Below are positions 27,573 through 35,373 of a DNA stretch of 64,000 nt, one piece after another. The notes under the pieces were generated by a model. That model saw only the letters and a list, made by a program, of their open reading frames with translations. It did no database searches and was not told the DNA's origin. A program made the position numbers and the translations under genes. This stretch comes from Haliscomenobacter sp041740695 (GTDB lineage: Bacteria; Bacteroidota; Bacteroidia; Chitinophagales; Saprospiraceae): the NCBI RefSeq assembly GCF_041740695.1, contig NZ_JBGSLK010000026.1, forward strand, positions 1 through 64,000. The letters are read 5' to 3'. The stretch's first letter is position 1. Each line of letters begins with the position of its first letter.

Positions 27573-28031
27573 CTATAACCTGCGCAGTCTAAAATAGTAC
27601 ACTCCACCGCGCACATTGGCCCGCAAATTGAGCCGTTCCCAACTCAGGTTATTGACCCCGCAAAGGTAGGTCATGGCGGGTCGACCCCGATCAAAAAAGT
27701 CCATGTCCAGCAAAAACTCTGCATCGTCTTCCCCATCATAAGTGGCTCGATCGAGGATCAATTCCCAGTTGCCGGGGTACACCACCCGATCAAGGCGGTC
27801 GTCGAAAGAAGCAGTGTAATCGCGGTAAAATTCGATGATGTCGCCTACAAATTCAGCATCGCGGTTTTTACGAAACAAATCCCCGTTTTCCTTGAACGAA
27901 GCACTTTCAAAAATCCAGGCACCGTAGAGGCGGTCCTCCTTGCGTTCCAGACGATATTCGTCGGTACAGGCGCTGGCCATGATGATGAAAGCAGCATAAA
28001 TGAAGAGCTTGAATGTAAATTTCATGAGCAT
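27573..28031 (-). CDS. Lipocalin-like-sized lipoprotein, unknown function
   Basis: The 152-residue product has a lipoprotein signal (FIYAAFIIMASAC, lipidated cysteine at about 22). The mature part has regular beta-strand spacing (LYGAWIFESASF, EFYRDYTASF, GNWELIL, FRLRRL) like the lipocalin-like domain proteins of Bacteroidota. A second in-frame ATG at 28025 is equally plausible as the start. The function is not recognised. Confidence 0.65.
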   Translation of the reverse strand: MLMKFTFKLFIYAAFIIMASACTDEYRLERKEDRLYGAWIFESASFKENGDLFRKNRDAEFVGDIIEFYRDYTASFDDRLDRVVYPGNWELILDRATYDGEDDAEFLLDMDFFDRGRPAMTYLCGVNNLSWERLNLRANVRGGVYYFRLRRL

Positions 28032-28307
28032 TGCTTTTGGATCATTTAGAATTTGGACTTGTGTTTGGTTCCGATTAATGGGGCAAAATGAACACTTATT
28101 TTTTTATCGCCCATCAAACACATTTCAATGATAAACAATCTATGGGCTTCCCCCTATAGCCATAACTTACTTTAACCCTCTGCCCGAAAACTTTAACTAG
28201 CGTTAAACTGATGTTAAAGGACTAGAAGGTATTCTTTTTCTCAAAATTTCCTATTTTTGGTCTAACGACGGCCTGAAAATTGAACCTAAAAACTGCTACA
28301 GCTTACT

Positions 28308-30674
28308 ATGAGACTAAAATTCTACCTAACCATGTATTGGGAGGCCGTTGTCTATTGTTGGTTAATTTTGTGTTCGACCATCACCATTCCACTCCTTGCC
28401 CAACAAATCCCCCTCAATGACTGCTCCAATCTCGGCTTTGAAAAAGGCACTTTTGAAGGTTGGCGAGGGGAATATGGCACCGTCAAAGACCCCACTTTTG
28501 GAAATCGACCCAAGGAAGAAGACGTCAAAACTGGATTGATTCCACAGCGCCACACGATTGTGCGCAGAAATATGGGCAACGATTTTTTGGTCAAAATTGA
28601 AGCCCTGCCCATGGTTTCGATCGGCAATTTCGCTGCCCGTCTTGGCAATTCCCGCAACGGCAAAGAATTTGAACGCCTGATCACTTCTTTCCGGGTAACG
28701 CAGGAAAATTCACTGTTCGTATACAAGTTTGCGGTGGTGATGGAAGACCCCGATCACAGACCCAAGCAGCAACCCCGCTTTACGGTAGAAGTCCTCAACC
28801 AGCGCAATGTGCGCACGCCCTGCGGTTTGTACGAAGTGGCTGCTGCCGAAAACATCCCTGGATTTAAAAACCAAAACCAACTCCGCATCCGCAACTGGAC
28901 GGCTGCCGCCATCGACCTGCGCGACTACATCGGGCAAGTGATTACCCTGCGCTTTACGGTGAATGATTGCACCGAAGGGCTACATTACGGCTACGCCTAC
29001 CTGGATGCCGAATGTTTGAGTGCCAAAATCTACCCATCCTACTTTTGTCCGGGCTTGGATACTACGATCACCCTGACCGCACCAGAAGGGTTTTCCTCCT
29101 ATCGCTGGAGCACCGGGCAAACGACCCGCAGCATCAACCTGAACAAACCGCAGGCGGGAAGTAAGGTTTTTTTGACGGTAAAGCCGTTTAACAGTTTGGC
29201 CGAAGATTGCCAGTTTACCTTTGAGTTTGAAATTCCCGAGCGTTTCACCCGTGACCTGTTGGCAGAAGACAGCGTGAAATTTTGTGGCAACAAGCCCCAA
29301 ATCGTCACCCCCATCGACGACAATTTTGAAACCTTTGTCTGGCGATTGGGCAAAAATGGCCCCATTGTTTCCAACGAAAAACAAGTGGAACTCACTCAGT
29401 CGGGGATGTACTATCTCGAAGCCCGTGATCGCTCTTGTGTATTCCAGGATTCGGTACAATCCCGTACTTTCCCCGAGCCACGGGTAACCGCCCAACTCGA
29501 CTCACCCAAGTGTGATGGCACACCTACCGGGCGCATCAGCCTGCAAGGGGGCAGTTCCTTACAATACGCCTGGAGTACCGGCGATTCGGCGGCCAGCATC
29601 AGCCAATTGGCGGGCGGAAACTATTTTGTCACCGTCACCGATCCAGGACTGGGCTGTACCTTTGAGCGAAGTTTTGACCTGCCCTCAGCGCCCGCTTTCC
29701 AGGCATCGGCCTTGACTTTGGCCCAACCTTGTGGAGACTTGCAGGCTGGGCGGGCGCAAATCAACATCCAGGGTGGCACCGCACCTTATACCGTAAGCTG
29801 GAGCAGTGGCGACACGAGCCGCAGCATCCAAATGAACCAGGCTGGGCGTTTCAAAGTCAGTGTAACCGACGCTCAGGGTTGTCAACGTCGGGACAGTGTG
29901 GAGGTGCAAAAAATGGAAATCAACACCACGGCTATCCCCAGCAAGTGTTTTGGTGATAAAAATGGACTGATTACCGTACGCGCCATGGGCGGGAGCCCCG
30001 AGTACCAATACCAGTTGGGCAACCGACCAATGGGTCGGGATTCCATATTTCAAAATTTGCCGCCAGGTACCTATATGCTGCTTGCTGCTGATCAAAGTGG
30101 TTGCAAAATTGCCCGCATGATCGAATTGCCTGCCCCGGAATTGTTTCAGGTGAGTTTGCCCAAAGACACTACGATTGATTTGGGCGCAGCTTTGTTTTTG
30201 CGGCCGGAGGGCAGTGCGCCGATTGCAACTTACCGCTGGAATGGAAGCTACCCCGATCTTTGTGCGGCTTGCCCCGAGCTTAATATTCCGAGGGTAACTG
30301 CCAATGGAACCGTTAGCCTGGAAGCCGTAGATGAAAATGGCTGCCTGGCCAAAACCTCACTGCGGATTTTGGTGCAAAAAAATTACAAGGTTTACATCCC
30401 CAATGTTTTTAGCCCCAACGGGGATCGGCAGAACGACTTTTTTGAAATTTTCCCAGGCACCAGCACTTTGCGCATCAAGTCATTGGAAATTTTTACCCGT
30501 TGGGGCGAAGTGGCTTTTGCTTTTGATGCGGATTCAAGTTCGGATAGCCCTCGTTGGGACGGGACTTTCCGGGGCAAATCGATGGGGAATGAGGTGGTCG
30601 TGTACAAGGCCGTGATTGAGTTCATTGATGGGGTGGAGAAGATGTTTACGGGGAGTGTGACTGTTTTGAAGTGA
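28308..30674 (+). CDS. Type IX secreted surface protein with SprB-like repeats and gliding-type C-terminal domain
   Basis: The 788-residue product has an N-terminal export signal (hydrophobic stretch about 10-32, ending LLAQ). A lectin-like N-terminal domain contains DCSNLGFEKGTFEGW. Several SprB-like repeats follow (YRWSTGQTTRSI, YAWSTGDSAASISQL, VSWSSGDTSRSI). A C-terminal domain of about 90 residues has IPNVFSPNGDRQNDFFEI...EIFTRWGE...WDGTFRG, the type B (gliding-associated) secretion signal read by the type IX system. The protein is probably exported to the cell surface. It is a monocistronic gene whose stop codon lies in the first unit of a 7-bp tandem repeat. Confidence 0.9.
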   Translation: MRLKFYLTMYWEAVVYCWLILCSTITIPLLAQQIPLNDCSNLGFEKGTFEGWRGEYGTVKDPTFGNRPKEEDVKTGLIPQRHTIVRRNMGNDFLVKIEALPMVSIGNFAARLGNSRNGKEFERLITSFRVTQENSLFVYKFAVVMEDPDHRPKQQPRFTVEVLNQRNVRTPCGLYEVAAAENIPGFKNQNQLRIRNWTAAAIDLRDYIGQVITLRFTVNDCTEGLHYGYAYLDAECLSAKIYPSYFCPGLDTTITLTAPEGFSSYRWSTGQTTRSINLNKPQAGSKVFLTVKPFNSLAEDCQFTFEFEIPERFTRDLLAEDSVKFCGNKPQIVTPIDDNFETFVWRLGKNGPIVSNEKQVELTQSGMYYLEARDRSCVFQDSVQSRTFPEPRVTAQLDSPKCDGTPTGRISLQGGSSLQYAWSTGDSAASISQLAGGNYFVTVTDPGLGCTFERSFDLPSAPAFQASALTLAQPCGDLQAGRAQINIQGGTAPYTVSWSSGDTSRSIQMNQAGRFKVSVTDAQGCQRRDSVEVQKMEINTTAIPSKCFGDKNGLITVRAMGGSPEYQYQLGNRPMGRDSIFQNLPPGTYMLLAADQSGCKIARMIELPAPELFQVSLPKDTTIDLGAALFLRPEGSAPIATYRWNGSYPDLCAACPELNIPRVTANGTVSLEAVDENGCLAKTSLRILVQKNYKVYIPNVFSPNGDRQNDFFEIFPGTSTLRIKSLEIFTRWGEVAFAFDADSSSDSPRWDGTFRGKSMGNEVVVYKAVIEFIDGVEKMFTGSVTVLK

Positions 30675-30782
30675 AGAGTGAAGAGTGAAAAGTGAAGAGT
30701 GAAAAGTGAAGAGTGAAAAGTGAAGAGTGAAAAGTGAAGAGTGAAAAGTGAAAAGTGAAGAGTGAAGAGTGAAGAGTGAAAA
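30671..30782. repeat. 16-copy 7-bp tandem repeat (GTGAARA)
   Basis: Sixteen contiguous heptamers GTGAAGA or GTGAAAA run from 30671 to 30782. The TGA of the upstream gene lies in the first unit, so changes in copy number would not alter that protein. The unit mix (GA and AA types alternating) suggests slippage growth. Confidence 0.9.
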
Positions 30783-30810
30783 GTGTTGAATTTCGTAGCT
30801 CATTTGGTAT

Positions 30811-31191
30811 TTATTCGCTGGGGTAAAGCGAAATGTCGAGACTGGTAAAATACTGTGCAATTTTGAGCAGCAATTCCATTGGTAAAGCATCTTGCAACAT
30901 TGGTCGTTCGGTGCCACTTTCATAGCCAATATCCAGAATGCGCTTCGGACATTGTTGCCAAAACTGGAGCAGATCGGGCGGAAGATTTTCCACTGCTGTA
31001 CAAAAATATTGGATAGTCTCGGAGGCAGTGGGGTAGGAATCGGCTAGTTCAAAACGCACAAAATGAGCACCTGCAATTGTTGGGCTTACCAGAGGAATAA
31101 GCTGATCTTGCCAGTGGTCAATAAGCGGCTGTAGATCAGCATGGGCGTGGATGTCGAGGTCGACGTTCATGAAGTAGGGGGTGCTAGGCAT
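30811..31191 (-). CDS. Small cytosolic protein of unknown function
   Basis: From ATG 31191 the product is 126 residues, starting MPSTPYFMNVDLDIHA. It mixes acidic and aromatic residues, with possible helix-strand alternation (FVRFELADSYPTASETIQYF, then LLKIAQYFTSLDISLYPSE). A longer open frame reaches back to 31323, close to the tRNA, but those 44 residues look non-coding (short and leucine-rich). No family was recognised. It may be co-transcribed behind the tRNA on the same strand. Confidence 0.55.
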   Translation of the reverse strand: MPSTPYFMNVDLDIHAHADLQPLIDHWQDQLIPLVSPTIAGAHFVRFELADSYPTASETIQYFCTAVENLPPDLLQFWQQCPKRILDIGYESGTERPMLQDALPMELLLKIAQYFTSLDISLYPSE

Positions 31192-31334
31192 GATGGATAT
31201 GAATTGATGGCTTGTGGTGACCAGTTGTCGAGTTTCGGCGTAGCTGTCATAACGCAACTCTTGGTGGATTCGTTCCGGGAGGAGTAGAAACAAAAAAAGG
31301 AAGCCGAAAACTTGTGTTTTCAACTTCCTTTTAG

Positions 31335-31407
31335 AGCGGATGACGAGATTCGAACCCGCGACCTCAACCTTGGCAAGGTTGCGCTCTACCAGCTGAGCTA
31401 CATCCGC
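31335..31407 (-). tRNA. tRNA-Gly (GCC anticodon)
   Basis: Read on the minus strand, the acceptor stem GCGGATG (31401-31407) pairs with CATCCGC (31336-31342). The D arm contains TAGCTCAGCTGGTAGAGC, the anticodon stem-loop is CAACC-TTGCCAA-GGTTG with anticodon GCC, and the T arm has GGTTCGAATC. CCA is not encoded. The total is about 73 nt and the fold is standard. Confidence 0.97.
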
Positions 31408-31618
31408 GAAATGGGGTGTGGGTGTGTGAAGGTGTGGTAGTGTGTGTGTGGTGCCTTGGGCTGGAAGTACTTGCTAATGCATTTTCGTTTCAGCGTGCGC
31501 AAAGATAATACAGCGAGCTGGGGAAAAGCAAATTTTTTGGGAGATTTTTTTTGATTTTTTTACTGTGAGGGCCTAAATATTTGATTTTGAAAAGGTAAAA
31601 ACATTGATGTTATGGTGC

Positions 31619-31642
31619 AGAGACGTTACATGCAACGTCTCT
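31619..31642 (-). terminator. Hairpin AGAGACGTT/AACGTCTCT
   Basis: A 9-bp perfect stem with a 6-nt loop lies 6 nt beyond the 3' end of the AEC transporter gene (minus strand). T-rich sequence on the minus strand follows further left. It is a probable terminator. The AGAGACGTTGCATGCAACGTCTCT type of palindrome also occurs as a dispersed repeat in other bacteria. Confidence 0.55.
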
Positions 31643-31647
31643 ACGCG

Positions 31648-32760
31648 TCAATTTTCCACCATCACCTCCACCTCGTTTTCCATCTTAGGCAGCCGAATCC
31701 GCCGCAACAGCGGAGGCAACAGCGCAACTGCGACCATCAGAATGCCCGCAAAACCAAGTGAAAGTGGTTGTGTAGCGGGCACCCCAATGGTACAGATCAA
31801 CAAAATAAACAACGTAGAAAACGGTAAAGACAAAGCGATAAAATTCAAGGCGAGGCCGGGGTTAAAAATCCGATTAGCCACTTTTTTTTCTGATTCGAGC
31901 GCATGAACGGAAGCAATGTGCGCAAAAGGCCAAAAACTCACTGCACTTTGAGGAAATACCACCGCCAAAATCGCTGCTGCTGGACTCATTGCCGGAGCAA
32001 TGCTCAAAAAGATGCCACTGATCAGCAAAGTCAAACCCGCCCGCAGCAATAGCAACCCACCAATCATCCGCAATTCTGTCCAACGCGGCTGCACCGAGAT
32101 GCCAATGTACAAAAGCACCAACGGCGTCATAATGGCCCCAATTTTGAGCACCACATCCTGTAAAAACGCAGGTAAATTGTCCAGATGCCAACCAAAGCTG
32201 AGGAACAGCAAGGCGAAAACCAGAACTATATTGACGGGCTCCCGCACCAAGGTCAACAGCAGGTCTTTGACTTTGGCGGAGGTAGATACATTCTCGCTGG
32301 GAAAAAAGCGATAGTACCAACGCATCGCCAACAAGTACAGAATAATCAAAACAAACACCTTATTGCCCAAATCGCCCAAGGCCGCCCAAGCCACTGCCTG
32401 ATCGCCCTGGTATTCCGCCAAAATGGGGAAGCAAGACAAACCCGGTGCCAACGAAGGAACCATCATCAACAAGGTGCGGAAATCCGGCGTGCCCCGTCCA
32501 ATGCCCATGTACGGCAGCAAAACATAACACAAACCAAACAACAACAGATTGAATACCAAGGCCAAAATGGGCAAACTGATCAACTCTATGTTTACTTCTG
32601 TTTTGAGCAGGGCAATAAAAATGGTGGCGGGTAAGGCCAAACTCAGGATGATGATCTTAAGGCCATCAGCTTGTTCTTTACTTTTGATTTTGGGTTTCAA
32701 AAGTAAACCGATGGCGATCAAAGCCAAAAGCGCGACGGCCTTTTGCAATGCGATGTTCAT
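31648..32760 (-). CDS. AEC-family transporter (auxin-efflux-carrier-like permease)
   Basis: The 370-residue protein is almost entirely hydrophobic, with about ten transmembrane helices in two halves. It starts MNIALQKAVALLALIAIGLLL, followed by a conserved-looking LSLALPATIFIALLK. The length and the broken helices with a central polar loop match the AEC family, whose members move small organic acids or amines. The substrate is unknown. A terminator-like hairpin follows the stop, and another (32810-32840) separates it from the aminotransferase gene. Confidence 0.8.
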   Translation of the reverse strand: MNIALQKAVALLALIAIGLLLKPKIKSKEQADGLKIIILSLALPATIFIALLKTEVNIELISLPILALVFNLLLFGLCYVLLPYMGIGRGTPDFRTLLMMVPSLAPGLSCFPILAEYQGDQAVAWAALGDLGNKVFVLIILYLLAMRWYYRFFPSENVSTSAKVKDLLLTLVREPVNIVLVFALLFLSFGWHLDNLPAFLQDVVLKIGAIMTPLVLLYIGISVQPRWTELRMIGGLLLLRAGLTLLISGIFLSIAPAMSPAAAILAVVFPQSAVSFWPFAHIASVHALESEKKVANRIFNPGLALNFIALSLPFSTLFILLICTIGVPATQPLSLGFAGILMVAVALLPPLLRRIRLPKMENEVEVMVEN

Positions 32761-32809
32761 GTGCTTTAGTTAAAAGGACAAGCAAAAAAATATTTGCTAT
32801 TAAGTAGTT

Positions 32810-32840
32810 GACCACATTAAATCAATCATTTAATGTGGTC
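32810..32840 (-). terminator. Terminator hairpin after the aminotransferase gene
   Basis: A 13-bp perfect stem (32810-32822 with 32828-32840; GACCACATTAAAT and complement) encloses 5 nt. It lies just after the minus-strand aminotransferase stop at 32847, and an A-rich plus strand (T-rich minus strand) follows at 32773-32800. Confidence 0.7.
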
Positions 32841-32846
32841 GACTGC

Positions 32847-34028
32847 TTATGCCAGTACTTTTTTCAAACTATCGGTAAACAACTTGAGTTCATCCGGTAA
32901 ACCTACACTCACGCGGCAGTACGTTTTGGCGTCTATCTCGAAGGAGCGCACCGCTACTCCAGACTCGTACATTTTTTTCAGGAATTCCTTGCCATTCATC
33001 ACAATGGGGAACAAAATGAAGCTGGTGTGAGAAGGCACGTAGTTGAAGCCTGCTTTTTTGAGTTCAGCACAAACGAATTCGCGACCTTCGGCAGTCAATT
33101 TCCGGGAGCGTTCCTGGAATTCCTTGTCTTCCATACTGGCAATCGCGCCGTTTACGGAGGTAATGCACATGCCCATATTGCCACGCACCATGTTTTCGAT
33201 TTTTTCCAGGGTTTTGGGCAGTGCTACGATGTAGCCAATGCGCAAGCCCGCCATCCCGTGAATTTTGCTGAAGGTACGCGCCACAATTACGTTTTTGCCT
33301 TTTGCGACCAAATCCACCATGCTGGAAGCCATTGGATTTTCCAGGTAATCAATATAGGCTTCGTCCACAAAAATGGGCGCTTTATCCGCAGCTCTGGTGC
33401 AAAAAGCCCGCAACTCAGCAGCATCGGTGAGTGAACCCGTTGGGTTGTTGGGGTTGCACACATACACCAGTTTGGTATTGGCGTCGATGGCCTTTTCCAT
33501 AGCGGCGCAATCGTGTGACCAGTCTTTTTTCAGCGGCACATTTTTCCAGGTCGCTTTAAATGCCTTGGCGGTATTGATCAGCGACATGTAGGCTGGATCG
33601 GCTGAAACGATGTTGCCACCTTCCAAGAAGTGGGTAATGGCCACTTTTTCCAACAAGTCGGTCGAGCCAGGGCCCATCATGATGTAATCCTCACTCACGC
33701 CTTCTCTTTCTGCGATCATTTTGCGCAGCTTGGTCGCTTCGCCATGTGCGTAGCGGTTGCCATTGATGGCGGATTCGATGACGGCCAAACGGGCTTTGGG
33801 CGATGGGCCAAAGGGGTTTTCGTTGGCATTCAAACGCGCCACACTAGGAGGCATGATCAGTGGCAAACGGTAGTCAATTTCTTTGAGGCGGCTTTGCTCA
33901 GCCCAAAGGCTGGCCTGATCCGTAGCAAAAGTAGTGCGACCCAATGCCGCAGGCGCTACCGCAGCACCAGAAGCAATGACAAGGGAAGAACGCAGCCAAC
34001 TGCGTCGACTCAGATTCGAGTTATTCAT
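32847..34028 (-). CDS. Exported PLP-dependent aminotransferase (histidinol-phosphate-aminotransferase-like)
   Basis: The 393-residue product starts MNNSNLSRRSWLRSSLVIA, a twin-arginine-type signal (SRRSWL) followed by a small hydrophobic segment, so export through Tat is likely. The body is a class I/II aminotransferase: NANENPFGPSPKA, GPGSTDLLEKV, VCNPNNPTGS, DEAYIDYL, and RTFSKIHGMAGLRIGY with the PLP-binding lysine. It resembles HisC-like enzymes but stands alone, without histidine genes, and the Tat leader suggests a periplasmic role. ATG 34028 was chosen over the in-frame start at 34091 because it places the signal first. Confidence 0.85.
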   Translation of the reverse strand: MNNSNLSRRSWLRSSLVIASGAAVAPAALGRTTFATDQASLWAEQSRLKEIDYRLPLIMPPSVARLNANENPFGPSPKARLAVIESAINGNRYAHGEATKLRKMIAEREGVSEDYIMMGPGSTDLLEKVAITHFLEGGNIVSADPAYMSLINTAKAFKATWKNVPLKKDWSHDCAAMEKAIDANTKLVYVCNPNNPTGSLTDAAELRAFCTRAADKAPIFVDEAYIDYLENPMASSMVDLVAKGKNVIVARTFSKIHGMAGLRIGYIVALPKTLEKIENMVRGNMGMCITSVNGAIASMEDKEFQERSRKLTAEGREFVCAELKKAGFNYVPSHTSFILFPIVMNGKEFLKKMYESGVAVRSFEIDAKTYCRVSVGLPDELKLFTDSLKKVLA

Positions 34029-34300
34029 GATGAATGTATGTTTTGATGCAAATAAATTTCTTTCCGAATTTGGTCGGTGCTGGATTAGCAATCTACGGCG
34101 AGTAATAAAGGACGTGATGTAACTGACTGATGGACAAAATTGCCAAAAAAATTGGACAAAAGGAAGAGAAAAAAATGGGGGATAAAAAAAAGATTTAATT
34201 GTAAAAAAATGCCTTTTGGTTGGATTTATGTTTGTTGAAAAATAAATAAACTGAAATATTATTTGGAAAAAGATGGAGGAATATTTGACCCTGCTTTATT

Positions 34301-34669
34301 AACTCACATTACGCAGTGCTATTCATCAACTTCTGATGAAAGTAAAGATGATCGTCTCTGATCCATAATACGATTTCAATTTAACCGTAGTTTTTTACCG
34401 CAGAGTTTCGCAGAGTGCACGCAGAGTTGCACAGAGTTTTTTAGTTTTAAGGAGTTTGCCACCTGCGGTGGCTGGAGTTTGTGCTCTAGGAAAATCTTGC
34501 TTAAGATCAAACCAAGCATAGTAGGAGTTGATAAAAGGTAAGGACCCAAGCTTCAGCAAATGCGACCTCCGTGGACTCTCTGCACCGCAGGTGCTCCTAA
34601 AAAAACTCCATGAAACTCCGCGTGTACTCTGTGAAACTCTGCGGTAAATAAAATGCGTAATGTGAGTTA
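34301..34669. repeat. 370-bp inverted-repeat element in a gene-free stretch
   Basis: The ends 34301-34315 and 34654-34668 are perfect inverted repeats of AACTCACATTACGCA. Inside, 34393-34444 and 34597-34648 form a second inverted pair of about 52 bp (around 85% identical) rich in CGCAGAGTTTCGCAGAG motifs. No reading frame is credible. The right end overlaps the stop codon of the next minus-strand gene. The stretch 34029-34300 before it is AT-rich and holds nothing recognisable. Confidence 0.65.
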
Positions 34670-35329
34670 CTCAATGTCGATGGCTATATCGGATGTTTCA
34701 TGTTCAGCTATATTGCCAGGGCAACGGCACAGGATTTTTCGGAACCAATAAATATCGCCGGGTTGGGCGCTATCAATCAGGGGGCGAATGGAGTCGTTGA
34801 ATTTTCCTCCTGTATTCTTGGCTCTTTGTACGAGCCCATCTTTGCTGATCTTGATGATGGAATACTCAATAATATCGCAACGAGCATCGAAGCCACAACA
34901 CTCGAGAACAGGAATGACCCCTCCCTGGGCTTTAAATACGCCATTACGCATACTGCCTTTGTTAGTGTTATCTATTTTAGCAACGGCTTCAAGTTGGCGC
35001 ACATGGAATTTTTTTTCCCAAATCCCATCTTTGGTTTTTACCTTCAAGGTCAATTGCCCATCTTGTTTCGGGTTGATCGAAAATTCTCCATTTTTGCCCT
35101 TAACCTGGGCGTAAAAAACCTCATCACTGTCATACGTGTCAATCTCAGCAGTAATTTGATTGGCCTGAACAGCTTGATTTTGTCGAGCGACAATGATGAC
35201 TGGGTTGTTTACGCCCTGATATAGGTAATTGCATTCTCTGGTGGATATAGCTACCTGTGGCTTTTTCAAATCCAGTACACTTGTTGAAAAACAGGTGATT
35301 GTTACAAGGATGAGCAGGGCATTTTGCAT
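34667..35329 (-). CDS. GldM C-terminal-domain-like secreted protein
   Basis: The 220-residue product has an N-terminal export signal (MQNALLILVTITCFSTSV). The mature region resembles the C-terminal domains of GldM: ECNYLYQGVNNPVIIVA, NGEFSINPKQDGQLTLKVKTKDGIWEKKFHVRQL, AVAKIDNTNKGSMRNGVFKAQGGVIPVLECC. GldM is a type IX secretion motor protein, but here only the C-terminal repeat-like part is present, without the transmembrane motor region. It is therefore a stand-alone domain homologue, not gldM itself. The stop codon lies in the inverted repeat at 34654-34669. Confidence 0.75.
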   Translation of the reverse strand: MQNALLILVTITCFSTSVLDLKKPQVAISTRECNYLYQGVNNPVIIVARQNQAVQANQITAEIDTYDSDEVFYAQVKGKNGEFSINPKQDGQLTLKVKTKDGIWEKKFHVRQLEAVAKIDNTNKGSMRNGVFKAQGGVIPVLECCGFDARCDIIEYSIIKISKDGLVQRAKNTGGKFNDSIRPLIDSAQPGDIYWFRKILCRCPGNIAEHETSDIAIDIE

Positions 35330-35373
35330 AAAGGTTAGGTTTGTTTATGCAGAATGCAATCGAAGCTAAAAAG

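Noticed and set aside
30534..30929. Minus-strand open frame rich in FHSSLFTL repeats
   Set aside because: It is a translation of the 7-bp tandem repeat and overlaps the type IX secreted gene.
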